The notes beneath the pieces were generated by a model. The model was not told the DNA's origin. It did not search any database and saw only the letters and a program-made list of their open reading frames with translations. Below, piece after piece: positions 34,433 through 45,600 of a DNA stretch of 64,000 bases. Within the stretch, counting starts at the first letter, position 1. Each line of letters starts with the position of its first letter. Source of the stretch: Pseudopyrenochaeta lycopersici (taxonomy: Eukaryota > Ascomycota > Dothideomycetes > Pleosporales > Pseudopyrenochaetaceae); the NCBI GenBank assembly GCA_003313425.1, contig NHZP01000018.1, forward strand, positions 682,001 through 746,000, in the 5' to 3' direction. The position numbers and the translations under genes are program-made.

Positions 34433-34868
34433 CTTTGCGGTGTGTTATGTGATTGACGGCGTGTCTGCAACGGCTTCGAGATATCTGATGAGATGGGCGG
34501 GTTGCGTGGATGCTTGTACGGAGGCGGTTGTGGTGTCGAGACGAGTGGTGACGATGGCTGGCGATGCAGTTCTCGCTTGGCGCTAGTCCCTGACAGCACT
34601 AGCGTACAATGCACGTGATGAGTGCGTGAGCCAAGGCCAGGTCCCGCGGTTCGTCCACCAAAAGTTTTTTTGAAGTTCGTACCTGCAAAGTTCAACTGCA
34701 CAACCACCATCTTCACCACATTTCCGTACGGGCGAGCAAAGCAGTGTGTGTATTCGCTACACCCTCCAAGCTAGTAAAAGCTTACTCACAAAATTAGGAA
34801 CCCTCCTTCGGGCGAGCTAAGCAGTGAACCCTAATTTCCACCACCTCGCGCACACTTCCATCGTCACC
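34433..34868. promoter_or_regulatory. Divergent promoter VMA3 / SNU13
   Basis: 436 bp between divergent housekeeping genes. It contains a near-perfect 18-bp direct repeat at an exact 80-bp interval (34729-34746 and 34809-34826), given separately. Confidence 0.5.
34729..34826. repeat. 18-bp direct repeat pair in the VMA3/SNU13 promoter
   Basis: Copies at 34729-34746 and 34809-34826 share CGGGCGAGC then A or T, then AAGCAGTG: 17 of 18 bases match and the copies are 80 bp apart. Both lie upstream of SNU13 ATG 34869; flanks differ, so the match is confined to the motif. Confidence 0.75.
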
Positions 34869-35301
34869 ATGGCCGAAGACAACTCCGCCGCATGGCCCCA
34901 GGCTGACCAGGCCCTCTCGCAAGAGATCCTGGATCTTGTTCAACAAGCGACTCACTATCGCCAGCTAAAGAAGGGAGCCAACGAGGCCACCAAGACTTTG
35001 AACCGTGGTATTTCGGAGCTCATCATCCTGGCCGCCGATACTAGCCCACTTGCGATCCTTCTTCATCTTCCCCTCCTTTGCGAAGACAAGAACGTTCCCT
35101 ACGTCTACGTACCGTCCAAGATGGCCCTTGGCCGTGCCTGTGGTGTTGCCAGGGCAGTCATCGCCGCCTCTATCACCACCAACGAAGCTTCCGATCTGAT
35201 GGGTCAGATCAGGACTCTCAAGGTATGCTATCCACTTTACCTGCCTTTGACTGTATACTAACTCTAGCAAATAGGACAAGGTCGAGCGTCTGCAGATCTA
35301 G
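34869..35301 (+). CDS. SNU13: U4/U6 snRNP and box C/D snoRNP protein Snu13 (15.5K)
   Basis: Exons 34869-35222 and 35275-35301 (intron 35223-35274, GTATGC...AATAG) give 126 aa, the family's exact length. L7Ae-fold protein that binds kink-turns in U4 snRNA and C/D box snoRNAs, serving splicing and rRNA methylation. The RNA-binding block [12 protein letters not shown] followed by [14 protein letters not shown] and the [16 protein letters not shown] region are close to invariant. The short final exon encodes DKVERLQI, matching the conserved end. A branch-like TACTAAC sits about 17 bp before the acceptor. Confidence 0.97.
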
Positions 35302-36634
35302 ACACCACCCTTGCCAGTGTATTCCCGGTGGAACACTACTGCAGGAAAGAATGGACCAGAAAAGTTCGGAAGTTGCAAGGTTTACGGCTTGGAAAGGGAC
35401 CAGGGACTCACATGGAATATTGTCGAGTATCTCTGTACGTAGACTGAGAATGAAATGCTGAGCATGTGCCAGCATGGACTCCATCAACCATGAATCTATT
35501 TCTGCGATAGAGCTCATTCCTTGCTGCTGAAACATCTTGATTTCACATCGCCCTCATTTCATTCTACAACTTAACCTCACAACAACAGAGTAATCGCAAT
35601 AGATCAGTCGTGAGGGGGACTCTTCTGTCGACAGAACTCATGTCCTTTTGCGCCAATATATTTATGAGCAAGGAGTTGGCATTAAAACATATCTTCGGAT
35701 CATTTTCCTCCACCGTGGGTAAAATGTTAACGCGAATCGCACATGCGAGATTTATTTACGTGGTAGTCTAGTTACGGGGTCATCGCGTAGTTCACCCACT
35801 CTGCGCCGGTGAGAAGAAAAGCAGGAATACATAATAACAGAGATGCGTTACTGGTCGCCTACATCCGCTCGTATATTTCCCAATTTACACTTAATAAACG
35901 GGAAGACCTGTCATCTCTTGTAGATCTAACCTTGTCCTCTCGTATACAATAATAGTAGCGGGACTTACGAGCGACTGTAGGGTGAAGTACTGAGCGAAGA
36001 TGTTGAATTTCAACTATGGTTAGTTCGATCTACGGCTGGCTGTGTGATTATTCCACTTTGCGTCTTGTTGGCCGATCATAGATAGGGGTGTATCCTCGAA
36101 ATACTCCGAGGTTCTCGCACGAAAATTCATCAAGGCCTTGTGGATCATTCAATACCTAAGCAGCGGCCCAGCAGGCTTATAATTTGGTAGGTAACTACTA
36201 CACATAAACTCCGATGATGTATTGGTTTGACCATCTTTCCCGCTACCCTTCGTACGTTTATTCAACCCTTCTGCAATTCTCTACAACATTCCTAATAACG
36301 TGGGGTGACTCGACGCTTAAACGACAATGCGGCTGCCTCTATTGGCCAAGTGTTACTTTGGTGCGTGCTACAACCATCGTACCTTGATTCTGCGCTGCCA
36401 CGTCCCTGATGTGCAAAAGCACTTTCAATACATATTGCTGAGCGCAAATGCGTACTGTCAAGCTAAATGCGCTGTTATATTTCGAGTCTTCGTAGTTAAA
36501 GTATCAGCAAGGACCTCAACCTTATAGTAAGCACTATGCAATTCAACAAGAACAGCTATTCCACTGGCTAGGCTCTAAGTTTCTCCTGAATTGCTTCACT
36601 CTTGCTAATTAATACAGAAATTGTTCCAAATATC
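35302..36634. other. 1.3-kb intergenic region
   Basis: No gene supported; frames such as 36327-36527 lack family resemblance. An AG at 36617 could be an acceptor for an untranslated leader intron of the next gene, but I cannot confirm a donor. Confidence 0.4.
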
Positions 36635-37411
36635 ATGGCTGAAAGGGTAATCACCCTGGAGGAACTCGCCCAAGCTGAGAGATTTGAAGAATACGTTCCG
36701 GTCTACAAGATCGACGCAAGAACTGTGGTCAAAACTGGTGATTCTGTCCGGCTAGCTGAGGCTGAAGCTATGAAATTGGTCCGCGAAAGGACGACTATCC
36801 CAGTGCCTAAAGTCTACAATGCATACACCGATACTGCCACGGGCCATGTACGAATCGTAATGGAGTTCATCGAGGGAGACTGCCTCGCTCATGTTTGGGA
36901 CAAATTCAATAGCGAACAAAAGCAGCAAGTCATTGAACAACTCCACGACTTCTTCTCTCAACTCCGTGAAATCAAAGGATCGTTCATCGGATCCATAGAC
37001 CGAAGTGCCTGTGAAGATCCGCTATTCACAGACGAAATCGGCGCGTATGGACCGTACGAGGACGAAGCCAGTTTTAACAAAGGGATTGTAACAGCGCTAA
37101 AGAAGACACTTACGAGTGGTTGGGTCGATAAGGTATCCGATATGGTCATTGCTTTAAAAGGCCACAACATTGTAATGACTCACGGAGATATGTGCCCAAG
37201 GAACATCATAGTCCGAGGCAGCAAAGTCGTTGCGGTTTTGGACTGGGAAATGTCGGGCTATTATCCAGAATACTGGGAATATGTGAAAGCTCTCTATAGG
37301 CCTGCTTGGGAGGGCAACTGGATTAAAGACCGGGCGGTGGATAAGGTGCTAGAACCTTACCTCATGGAATTGGCTGTATTCCTACATGTGAATAGCATAG
37401 GGGGTTGGTAG
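36635..37411 (+). CDS. APH-fold phosphotransferase (fungal aminoglycoside-phosphotransferase-like kinase)
   Basis: Single-exon 258-aa protein. The kinase-like fold is marked by the small-lobe strand VPVYKIDARTVVKTG (Lys likely binds ATP), EAEAMKLVRERT, the hinge IVMEFIEGDCLAHVW, the catalytic loop MTHGDMCPRNIIV (Asp and Asn intact) and the metal-binding AVLDWEMSGYYPEYWEY. This is the large APH family expanded in filamentous fungi. Despite the name these are not shown to confer drug resistance; substrates are mostly unknown small molecules. The C-terminal ELAVFLHVNSIGGW is the usual family end, so the gene is full length. The reading frame extends slightly upstream but the first ATG is 36635. 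Confidence 0.88.
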   Translation: MAERVITLEELAQAERFEEYVPVYKIDARTVVKTGDSVRLAEAEAMKLVRERTTIPVPKVYNAYTDTATGHVRIVMEFIEGDCLAHVWDKFNSEQKQQVIEQLHDFFSQLREIKGSFIGSIDRSACEDPLFTDEIGAYGPYEDEASFNKGIVTALKKTLTSGWVDKVSDMVIALKGHNIVMTHGDMCPRNIIVRGSKVVAVLDWEMSGYYPEYWEYVKALYRPAWEGNWIKDRAVDKVLEPYLMELAVFLHVNSIGGW

Positions 37412-39160
37412 CATGTAAGAAGGGACAATAATGGATCAAAACCATGCACATGTAGATATGGCTGGCATTGTACTGTCAAGGCTTCTACCTTATCCGCATT
37501 ATCTCATGTGCATAGACAAAGGAGCTAGGTATGCCAAGTATCACCGGTAGTGACAACAGTGATTCATGATATAGTGATACAAAATGACATTACGTATGAT
37601 CGACGACCTCGAGAAAAAATAGGGCGTCTTCGGCACTAGTGAGCCCCCGAGTTCTCCAACCGTGTTACAAAATCCCTCCTTATACCGACGCTCGAAGTAC
37701 TTCCATGCCATTCCCCTTAACTATAGTGTGTAGCTCATAATTGCTAACACCATGCAGCACTTTCTGATCCCGTGGTTAATAGTGGTGGCCCACGCTGCTG
37801 TGCACAAGAACGGCGAGGTATTGAAGACGGAGGGTGGGATTTAGGGGCGAGAATCTGGCTTCAGCATCGCATTTTCGGACTCGCTCTTGACCCATTATTT
37901 CTCCTGAAACTATAATGACTTCGAACGACCATTTTCTGCATCCCATACACCAAACTGCCTGCTAATTTATGTGCCAAACGCCGCCTCAAATATATTTACC
38001 AATCTAACTGAACGTCTCAGTAACTAAGTATACCTGTCAGCGGAACGAAGCCAATCATCTTGGAACTCGGATGTGAACCGATTTCTTTCTGTTTCTGAAA
38101 TCACTGCTTCACAAAGCAAGATAAGAAAGGGCGATATGAGTGATATGAGTGGTATGGGCTTAATAGCTTCAGCTATTCTTGGATTTGTTGGCGTGGTTGG
38201 CACGGGCGCGGTCCTGATATATGGACGATAAGTATTCGAAGGCATCAAAACGGCAAGGAGCGACTCGCATTATTACTGCTTGACAGGACTGGAGAACCAA
38301 GTACCAGATCTTATTATTCACTTATTAGGATCGGAACGACAATATTTCAGACATTGGATTTCAAGAGAGTTGGTACTTCTACTATGGCCGCAGGGCATAC
38401 TTCGACGACGGGGAGCTAGAGCAGATGCTTATTGTCGATTGTGAAGTAACACACCGTTCTCAAAGTAGTGGACGCGCGGTCTGCATCCATGACCGAGTGC
38501 TATTGAAGGAAGAAGGTTCGGGCCGATTACTGCGCAAAAAGAAAGTGGTGGATGAGGTAGGGTAGTTCGGCTGTGGTATTTTAGATGCAAGTATGTGGGT
38601 CATTAGCTTGCCGAGGTAGCCCCCTTCAGTGTGGTAGAAGTTCCTTCCTCTTCGTACTCGGATGCTTGACAATACATAGAGATAATACCATAAAGAATAT
38701 GGCCATGAGTGTTGCAGGAGGATGATTTAACTTATTCGAAACGTAGTCTCAGCTTGAAAGGAGATATATACGGAGTTGAACCAAATTCACGGCACGTTTT
38801 CTGCACCGGAAGTCTCTGCTGGCAGGGACGGCTTGAGAATGATGGGACAAAATGATCGTCATGTCACTGAACCGAAAAGATGCTCCTACCCCGCGTTCTA
38901 CTCCCGAAGTCCTCCCGATAGAGGCTTTCCCCACACAAAGTCCGCAGATGGGCAGGCCTGCCGTCATATCGAAATACGGCAAACAAGTACTGCGACATTT
39001 CATGGCAATGTAACCCTAAAAATCGCACCTAAATACCCCGAATGACGACAGCTATGGGCTCAACTATCCGAGGTTTAAAAGCTTATAAATTGCTTGGTGA
39101 CCTTGACCTTGCTCTTGACCTTAACTTGGCAAGCAAGATTCAACTTGCTTTTTGCACACT
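37412..39160. other. 1.75-kb intergenic region
   Basis: No supported gene. It contains a two-copy 9-bp tandem (GATATGAGT) at about 38133-38150. The right end has the core promoter of the GH1 gene. Confidence 0.4.
39084..39090 (+). promoter_or_regulatory. TATA box of the GH1 gene
   Basis: TATAAAT 71 bp before ATG 39161, followed by a leader with three GACCTT units at about 39099-39122. Confidence 0.55.
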
Positions 39161-41041
39161 ATGAAGCTTTATCTTCTTCTCGCGGGTGGTACGGTAGCCA
39201 TTGCTCAACAAGTGTATATTCCAATTCAGGGACCATCTTCCCGATCGCAATGTGCTGCCAACAACACTTATGCGACTGCCCTTCCTTCTTACTCATTCCG
39301 CCAATTTAGTTTCACGCAGACAGAGACTGTTCGCACCGCAACATCAATCCCAGCTCCTACGACCACAACAACTTACGCGCCTCCGTATGCTTCGCTTAGC
39401 CATCTTGTACCTGATCTAACGACGACGCAATGGGGCAATTGGGAACCTTCCTCCAATGCTACGCCTACAGATGTTGGAAGCCCATACGGTAATGCTTCTT
39501 GGAGCGCACTCTGGACGTCTGTACCTTGGGTCAACTTTACACGAGGCATTTATTCAACGACGGTACAACCGACGCCTGTACCGACTAGTGAACTTGTCCT
39601 GCCTCCGCCCGAAGTCTTTGGCCCTCAAGACTGCTACTCCTTTCCCGCAGACTTTATGCTCGGTGTAGCTGCGTCCGCAGTCCAGATCGAGGGCGCAATT
39701 GCAGATGAAGGCCGGACGCCAGCTCATATGGATACGCTCAGCCTAATTGTGCCTGGCGCAGCCGACAATTTCGCTGCGAATGAGAATTACTATTTGTATA
39801 AGCAGGATATTGAACGCATCGCAGCGATGGGCGTCAGATACTATCGATTCTCGATACCATGGACGCGTATCTTGCCTTTTGTTCTTCCTGGAACGCCAGT
39901 CAATCAGCAAGGCCTGTCCCACTACGACGATCTCATTGACTTTGTTCTGGAAAAAGGAATGTTGCCAGCTGTTGTACTTCATCACACTGACTCTCCATTC
40001 CAATTCTACTCCAATATTTCCGACGTCGCCATTGTGCCTGGAACAGGAGGGATTGGCTATACTGACTCTGGTTTCCAGCGCTCGTACAAAAACGTCTCGT
40101 ACGAAGATGGTTTTGTTAACTATGGGAAGATTGTTATGGCCCACTTTGCTGACCGTGTGCCGATATGGTGGACGTTCAATGAGCCATTGCTTGGCTCGCG
40201 AAATGGGAAGTCCATCAATGCGGTCATCAAAGCGCATGCAAGACTGTATCACTATTATCATGACGAGATCAAGGGCAGTGGACGGGTTTCCATAACCTTC
40301 AATGACAATTTCGGTGTTCCTCGTAACCCAAGTGACCCGGCCGATGTCGACGCCGCAACCCATTTCAATTCTTTCCAATTGGCAACCTTCGCAAACCCCA
40401 TCTTCCTTGGACAAGACTATCCAGAGTCATATACTTCCACAGTTGCTGACCATGTACCGTTGACCGAAGAAGACCTGCAATACATCAACGGTACTGCAGA
40501 CTTCTTCTCCATTCAACCATACACCGCGACTGTGGTGAGCCCACCGCCAAACGACACTATTGCAGCATGCGCAGCCAACATAAGTCACCCGCTGCGGCCA
40601 TATTGCGTGACCCAGAGTACGCTCACTACAACGGGATGGAATATTGGTTATCGCAGCCAATCTTATGTGTATTTAACGCCCACCTACTTCCGAACCTACC
40701 TCAACTATCTTTGGAACACATTCCGTGCCCCCGTTGCTGTTACTGAGTTTGGCTTCCCCGTGTTTGGAGAAGCGGAGAAAGCACAGCCGGATCAGGAGTT
40801 TGATAGCCCTCGTAGCTGGTACTACCAGTCCTATCTCAATGAAGGTTTAAAGGCAATATGGGAGGATGGAGTGCAGTTTATCGGCGCCTTCGCATGGAGT
40901 TGGGCAGATAATTGGGAGTTTGGAGATTATGATGCCCATTTTGGTATCCAGACGGTCAATCGGACTACACAGGAGCGGAGATATAAGAAGAGCTTTTTTG
41001 ATTTTGTGGACTTCATTGAGAGTCGACGGCAAGGGGTATAA
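39161..41041 (+). CDS. Secreted glycoside hydrolase family 1 (beta-glucosidase-like)
   Basis: Single-exon 626-aa protein. Signal peptide MKLYLLLAGGTVAIAQ, then about 145 residues rich in Thr, Ser, Pro and N-glycosylation sites without catalytic motifs, then a GH1 (beta/alpha)8 domain from about FPADFMLGVAASAVQIEG. Substrate-site motifs are GVRYYRFSIPWTRILP, the acid/base WWTFNEP (Glu present), and the nucleophile strand VAVTEFGFPVF, where TEFG replaces the usual TENG but keeps the Glu. FAWSWADNWEFGDYDAHFGI is the usual C-terminal sugar-binding block with an FG Y motif. Retaining beta-glycosidase acting outside the cell is expected; the sugar preference is unknown. The frame extends 9 nt upstream without ATG. 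Confidence 0.9.
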   Translation: MKLYLLLAGGTVAIAQQVYIPIQGPSSRSQCAANNTYATALPSYSFRQFSFTQTETVRTATSIPAPTTTTTYAPPYASLSHLVPDLTTTQWGNWEPSSNATPTDVGSPYGNASWSALWTSVPWVNFTRGIYSTTVQPTPVPTSELVLPPPEVFGPQDCYSFPADFMLGVAASAVQIEGAIADEGRTPAHMDTLSLIVPGAADNFAANENYYLYKQDIERIAAMGVRYYRFSIPWTRILPFVLPGTPVNQQGLSHYDDLIDFVLEKGMLPAVVLHHTDSPFQFYSNISDVAIVPGTGGIGYTDSGFQRSYKNVSYEDGFVNYGKIVMAHFADRVPIWWTFNEPLLGSRNGKSINAVIKAHARLYHYYHDEIKGSGRVSITFNDNFGVPRNPSDPADVDAATHFNSFQLATFANPIFLGQDYPESYTSTVADHVPLTEEDLQYINGTADFFSIQPYTATVVSPPPNDTIAACAANISHPLRPYCVTQSTLTTTGWNIGYRSQSYVYLTPTYFRTYLNYLWNTFRAPVAVTEFGFPVFGEAEKAQPDQEFDSPRSWYYQSYLNEGLKAIWEDGVQFIGAFAWSWADNWEFGDYDAHFGIQTVNRTTQERRYKKSFFDFVDFIESRRQGV

Positions 41042-41414
41042 GTCTCGCGTATCCATGTAGAGTCTTAGGAAAGAGTTGACTGAGCACCGCACAATAATTC
41101 AGCAGCAGCTCAGTCTTCCCAAATATCAGGTTTCCACTTTCTTGGGCTATTGTTGAAGGTTAGACCGTCCCCACATCGCACAAATGGGAGTTAGGTATGA
41201 AAGAGTGGATCCGAGATCGGCGAGCCGTAGCTCCTAGACGCGGTCAACGTCGTCATCATCAATGACATAGCCGCCCCAAACCATCACAAGTAAACCGACT
41301 GGAACCATTATGATAACTCCAATGCTATAAATACCCGTTTTCTAACATTCCGTAAATACCAGCGATTTGTCTTAGCTAGAGTTCAGCAAACGCCCAAATC
41401 AATTAATTCTGACG
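41042..41414. promoter_or_regulatory. Intergenic region with TATA element (41326-41332)
   Basis: 373 bp between tandem genes. TATAAAT at 41326-41332 lies 83 bp before the next start codon. Nothing else seen. Confidence 0.5.
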
Positions 41415-42659
41415 ATGGCGAATTCCAAAGCCCACGACCTCAACTGCTTAACCATCAGCGAACTTGAAGCGCTCGCAGTTCAGCGTATGGACAAGCAGAC
41501 ACGCGATTACTACAATGAAGGTGCAGACTCTGGCTCTACTTTAGCAGAAAACATATCCGCGTATCAAAAGTATCGCATCCGGCCGCGCGTGCTGCGCGAC
41601 ATTTCTTCCATCGACACTAGCGTTGACGTATTCGGATTCAAGAATAGCATACCTCTCGGCGTTGCCCCAACTGCTATGCAATGCCTTGCGCACTCTGATG
41701 GCGAGCTTGCGACAGCACGCGCATGCAGGAAAGCGGGCGTTGTCATGGGTCTGAGCAGCTTCAGCACGAGTAGTCTAGAGGATGTGAAGGGTGCATTGGG
41801 AGATGAGCATCCCGGAGCGCTGCAACTGTACCTTTTCGAAGAGAGGGAGGAGAGCAGGAACCTGATTCAAAGGGCGAAGAAGGTAGGATACAAGGCGGTG
41901 CTCTTGACGGTTGACACCCCCGTGCTAGGACGACGTAATCTGGAGATCAGAAATCAATTCAAATTGCCAAAACATCTTAAGGTTGCGAACTTCAACCGCG
42001 ACGAAAATGGCGAGAGACACATTCAGGTCGAAGAGAAAGACACCGAGGCAAATCAGACGCGCAAAAGGAGTAAAGAAACACCAAGTAGTGAAGCCGGCTA
42101 TTACGATGGCTCTAAGCGTGTGCCGCCCTCAGGACCCGTGACTTTCCACTCCCACGCCCCTAATCCAACGTTGTGCTGGGAGCGCGACATAGATTGGCTG
42201 AAGCAGCAATGCTACCCCGAAATGGAAGTCTGGGTGAAAGGTATCGCGACTGCCGAAGACGCAATCCTTGCCTGCCACCACGGTGTCGACGGTATCATCG
42301 TGTCGAACCACGGAGGGCGACAGCTCAACGGCGCGCTCGCAACCATTGATGCGCTTCCTGAGGTTGTGGATGCCGTACGCTCTCAGTCCAAGAAAATACC
42401 GGTTCATGTTGATGGCGGTATACGACACGGCACCGATATATTCAAGGCTTTAGCACTCGGGGCGGATTTTGTGTGGGTCGGCAGACCGGTGCTGTGGGGT
42501 TTGGCATATAAGGGACAAGAAGGCGTGGAACTGTGCTTAAAGTTATTGGGTGATGAAATCAAGTTGTGTATGGGGCTTGCTGGTGTGACGAGAGTGGAGG
42601 ATATCGGGAAGGAATATCTCGTCAAGATTGATAGGAGTGGTTTTGTGAGTCGTTTGTAG
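41415..42659 (+). CDS. FMN-dependent alpha-hydroxyacid oxidase/dehydrogenase
   Basis: Single-exon 414-aa protein of the glycolate oxidase / lactate dehydrogenase (flavocytochrome b2 core) family, without a cytochrome b5 domain or an obvious mitochondrial leader. Motifs: DYYNEGADSGSTLAEN (N-terminal helix), RIRPRVLRDIS, IPLGVAPTAMQ, the FMN strand LLTVDTPVLGRR, VKGIATAEDA with the flavin-contacting Lys, IVSNHGGRQLNGA with the catalytic His and substrate Arg, and HVDGGIRHGTDIFKALALGA with the phosphate site GRPVLWG. The usual RQLDG is RQLNG here. An insert of about 40 hydrophilic residues (near 205-245) corresponds to the mobile loop 4. It oxidises a 2-hydroxyacid to a 2-oxoacid, electron acceptor unknown. 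Confidence 0.92.
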   Translation: MANSKAHDLNCLTISELEALAVQRMDKQTRDYYNEGADSGSTLAENISAYQKYRIRPRVLRDISSIDTSVDVFGFKNSIPLGVAPTAMQCLAHSDGELATARACRKAGVVMGLSSFSTSSLEDVKGALGDEHPGALQLYLFEEREESRNLIQRAKKVGYKAVLLTVDTPVLGRRNLEIRNQFKLPKHLKVANFNRDENGERHIQVEEKDTEANQTRKRSKETPSSEAGYYDGSKRVPPSGPVTFHSHAPNPTLCWERDIDWLKQQCYPEMEVWVKGIATAEDAILACHHGVDGIIVSNHGGRQLNGALATIDALPEVVDAVRSQSKKIPVHVDGGIRHGTDIFKALALGADFVWVGRPVLWGLAYKGQEGVELCLKLLGDEIKLCMGLAGVTRVEDIGKEYLVKIDRSGFVSRL

Positions 42660-45600
42660 ATGCAAATTCGAAGCCTATGCTTCAGTTTATCGAAGTGTAT
42701 GGTGTGTTGAACAAGGCCGTTACCTATCTTGTTCTTCGTCATCTTTTGACAACAATGGTCGAAATATATACGCGAAGAATGTCACTTGCGAAACATGCCT
42801 CAGCTCGCGTAGCACCAATTATATCTTCGCCTATTCCCTGTAGGGACATCCCTGGACCCAAAAGGGATTTCCGGGAATCGCGACTGCAATTCCCAAAAGA
42901 AAATGCTGCATCCTTGGAAGGCTTTTTTCTTCACAACAGAAGCTTTTCGGTCGCTTCAAGTTTACTAGAAAAGGAAGAGATTAACGTGAAGAGATAAACG
43001 TGTTCTAAGATTAATCTACGTGACGGTATGGAATGTAATCTCATTCAGCATGCGTCATTATCTATTCGTAGCACTTCACCACGTCTGCTTAAACTTAGCG
43101 GTAAGCTGCACAAAATAGGCCTGTGTTGAAACTCTAAGAGCTATATCAAACTTCTAGAGCAAGACAACTTGGATAGCCTCCATTGTTCACGGTAATCGGC
43201 ATCACAGAAGCATTTATATGCTACTAAGCGTGATAGTAGTAACAGCGGAAGCCTGTATTGCAATGGTTATGCTGCTAAGCTCAACCACTTATCCAAGAAA
43301 GTACAGGGATAGAATCTAAGCATTTCCCTATATACTAAGCAATGGCCCATTTTGTAACTACAGGTGCTCTAACACGTTAGCGAGTGCATCAGATCTGAGC
43401 CAAGAAGGAACTACGCATTGCACACGGCAATGAAGCCGATCCGAACTGCCGTGCAATGTGCGTTTTGTTATGTGAATAGAGCTACTACAGCAGCTAAGGC
43501 AATGGTGAGGAACGCTACGGTGGTCCTGGTGTAATTAGGTGCAAAGTGATAGAACTAGGTGGTCATATTGGGCGATGGCTGTTTAAGACTGCTCTAGTGG
43601 AGAACGCGGCACTCGACATACCAGCCTCAATTGGGAACCGGAGAAAAGCGAAGGAAGGAGAGATGGTACCGATGAGAGCGGGCTGATATGGTTCGTTACA
43701 AAGCCCCAGAGTGCATCGTAAGGCCAAGTCAGGCGCCACGAAGAATTTCCTCGGGCGTTTGACGAAAATACAGATTGATGCAGGCGGTGGCTTACTCTGG
43801 GGCTACTGTTCCAGAAGCGGTTGTGGATGCTTCTACAAGCGAAATCTTATTCACAAGACGGGAAATAGGGAGACGAATGATGCTTCGCGAAAAGCACCGA
43901 CCGATAGCTGAGGCGTGGTCAACAAACGCGCCTACATAGATGGTGGCGTAGATTGCGGGGTCCAGCTACATGGAAGCTTGCGTTATGGCGCGAGTCGCGC
44001 CCATGATTGAGCTTACCAAGACAGCCATAGGAACGCACGGTCAAACAGATCGTCGCCGCACTTCGTTTTCACCCATGCTAGCTGAAGGGTGAGGAAGAAG
44101 GGGTATTTCAGGGTCTTCAACGCTAAGCTGCTTGTGGTTTTAGTTGGACGAACAGTCCTTACCCTGCTTTGATTCGTTTGTCCTGAAAGTCTGAACCACC
44201 ACAAACAGAAGTTGAAATGATTACGGTATATGGCCAAGCTACGGTGGCAGAGCCTTGGTTGGATTTTGTCATAACAGCCTTCCCAACAAATCCTTCGCCG
44301 ACCACAAAGTTTATCGATGTCTAGTGGCCAGGAGATGTGTTCATGGAGCCGTGATTTCAACTGTCTTCACATACTGGCAGTTTGCTGGCTCTCCCGTGCA
44401 TTTCACCCTGATCGTTTCGAGCCTCTAGTTGTCCATCAGGCTAGCATTTCCATCTAGGAAGTGTTAAGCATTCTTGATGAGCAACTTATTCAGCGGTATT
44501 GTGAAAATTTTAGCCCGATACAATTGCTAAGGAGTGCATGAGCACCCATCGAATAAATGCCACAGTCATTTCATTCTAACCTGATTTCGTCCTCAGAGTC
44601 ATTGTTGTCTTGAAATTCGTTCCCGCTCGTTCTGATTCTACCTCACTATCTCGATTTATACGTGTATGTGTGACAGTCTTTCAAGGCACTGTTCAGTTCA
44701 AAGCCTCTTGCTAGCGTGTTAACGTAGCTTGCGAAGGCACTATCCACCCGCCACTCGGGTATCTATTGAGTGCTCCTTGATAAACCCCTTCCCCTTAGTA
44801 TCCCGAAGATGATCCGTGATCGGCGTTATGGCCGAGAATGGCATCATTACAGCTTGTTTATTTCCAGGCGGGAAGCAACAGCCTTGACTAGTGCTTGGGA
44901 AGATTCTTGGATTGCGGGGCGTTCATTAACCTCGATGCGAAGAGCATTCTTGCTTTGACGGGTGAACGTCAGGAATAATCGTAGAGATGCTGACCTACTG
45001 CGACTATTGGGGGCAAATTTCTGCGAGAAATGCTGATCCTATATTGCCGCAATTTCAAGCTCTTTTAGTATATCGCCCGCTCAAGGAGGTGGGTGGACAG
45101 AAGAGCGAGCCTGGGCACAAGCATTCGGACATCGACGCTGAATCTGATTTCAAAGAGTCCCAGAGTGGGAGATTTCGCAGCATAGGGGGCTGAGACTTGA
45201 AGGAATTGTGATAGTCAGCACGACGCGTCAGGCGGTGCTGCATGCTCATGATGGCGCAAAGGAGGACTTTTTCGCTTCGCCCTGTCCCCATCGCAACGAT
45301 ATTCCCGTAAGGGATTGCTCTTTGAATTTGGACACATGGACAATCATCTAGACGTGGTGCTTCCTTTGTTGGAAGCCACCGCTGCCCAGGATTCTTTGTG
45401 CTCTCTGGCAGGCCTACGAACTAGCCTGGTGTATGCCAAGATACGAACAGGATCCATAACCGCCCTCTTTGGGGCGGTAAGCCGCAAATTGATGTATACT
45501 CAATAGACGGCTGATACAGAATACTAGCTATAGTAGGCAATTGCTCGCTGAGACACAATGAATTGGCAGGATTTGATGGCAAGGGGCAGTAAGAACACGT

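Noticed and set aside
38133..38150. Two-copy 9-bp tandem GATATGAGT
   Set aside because: Too short and isolated to call a meaningful repeat.
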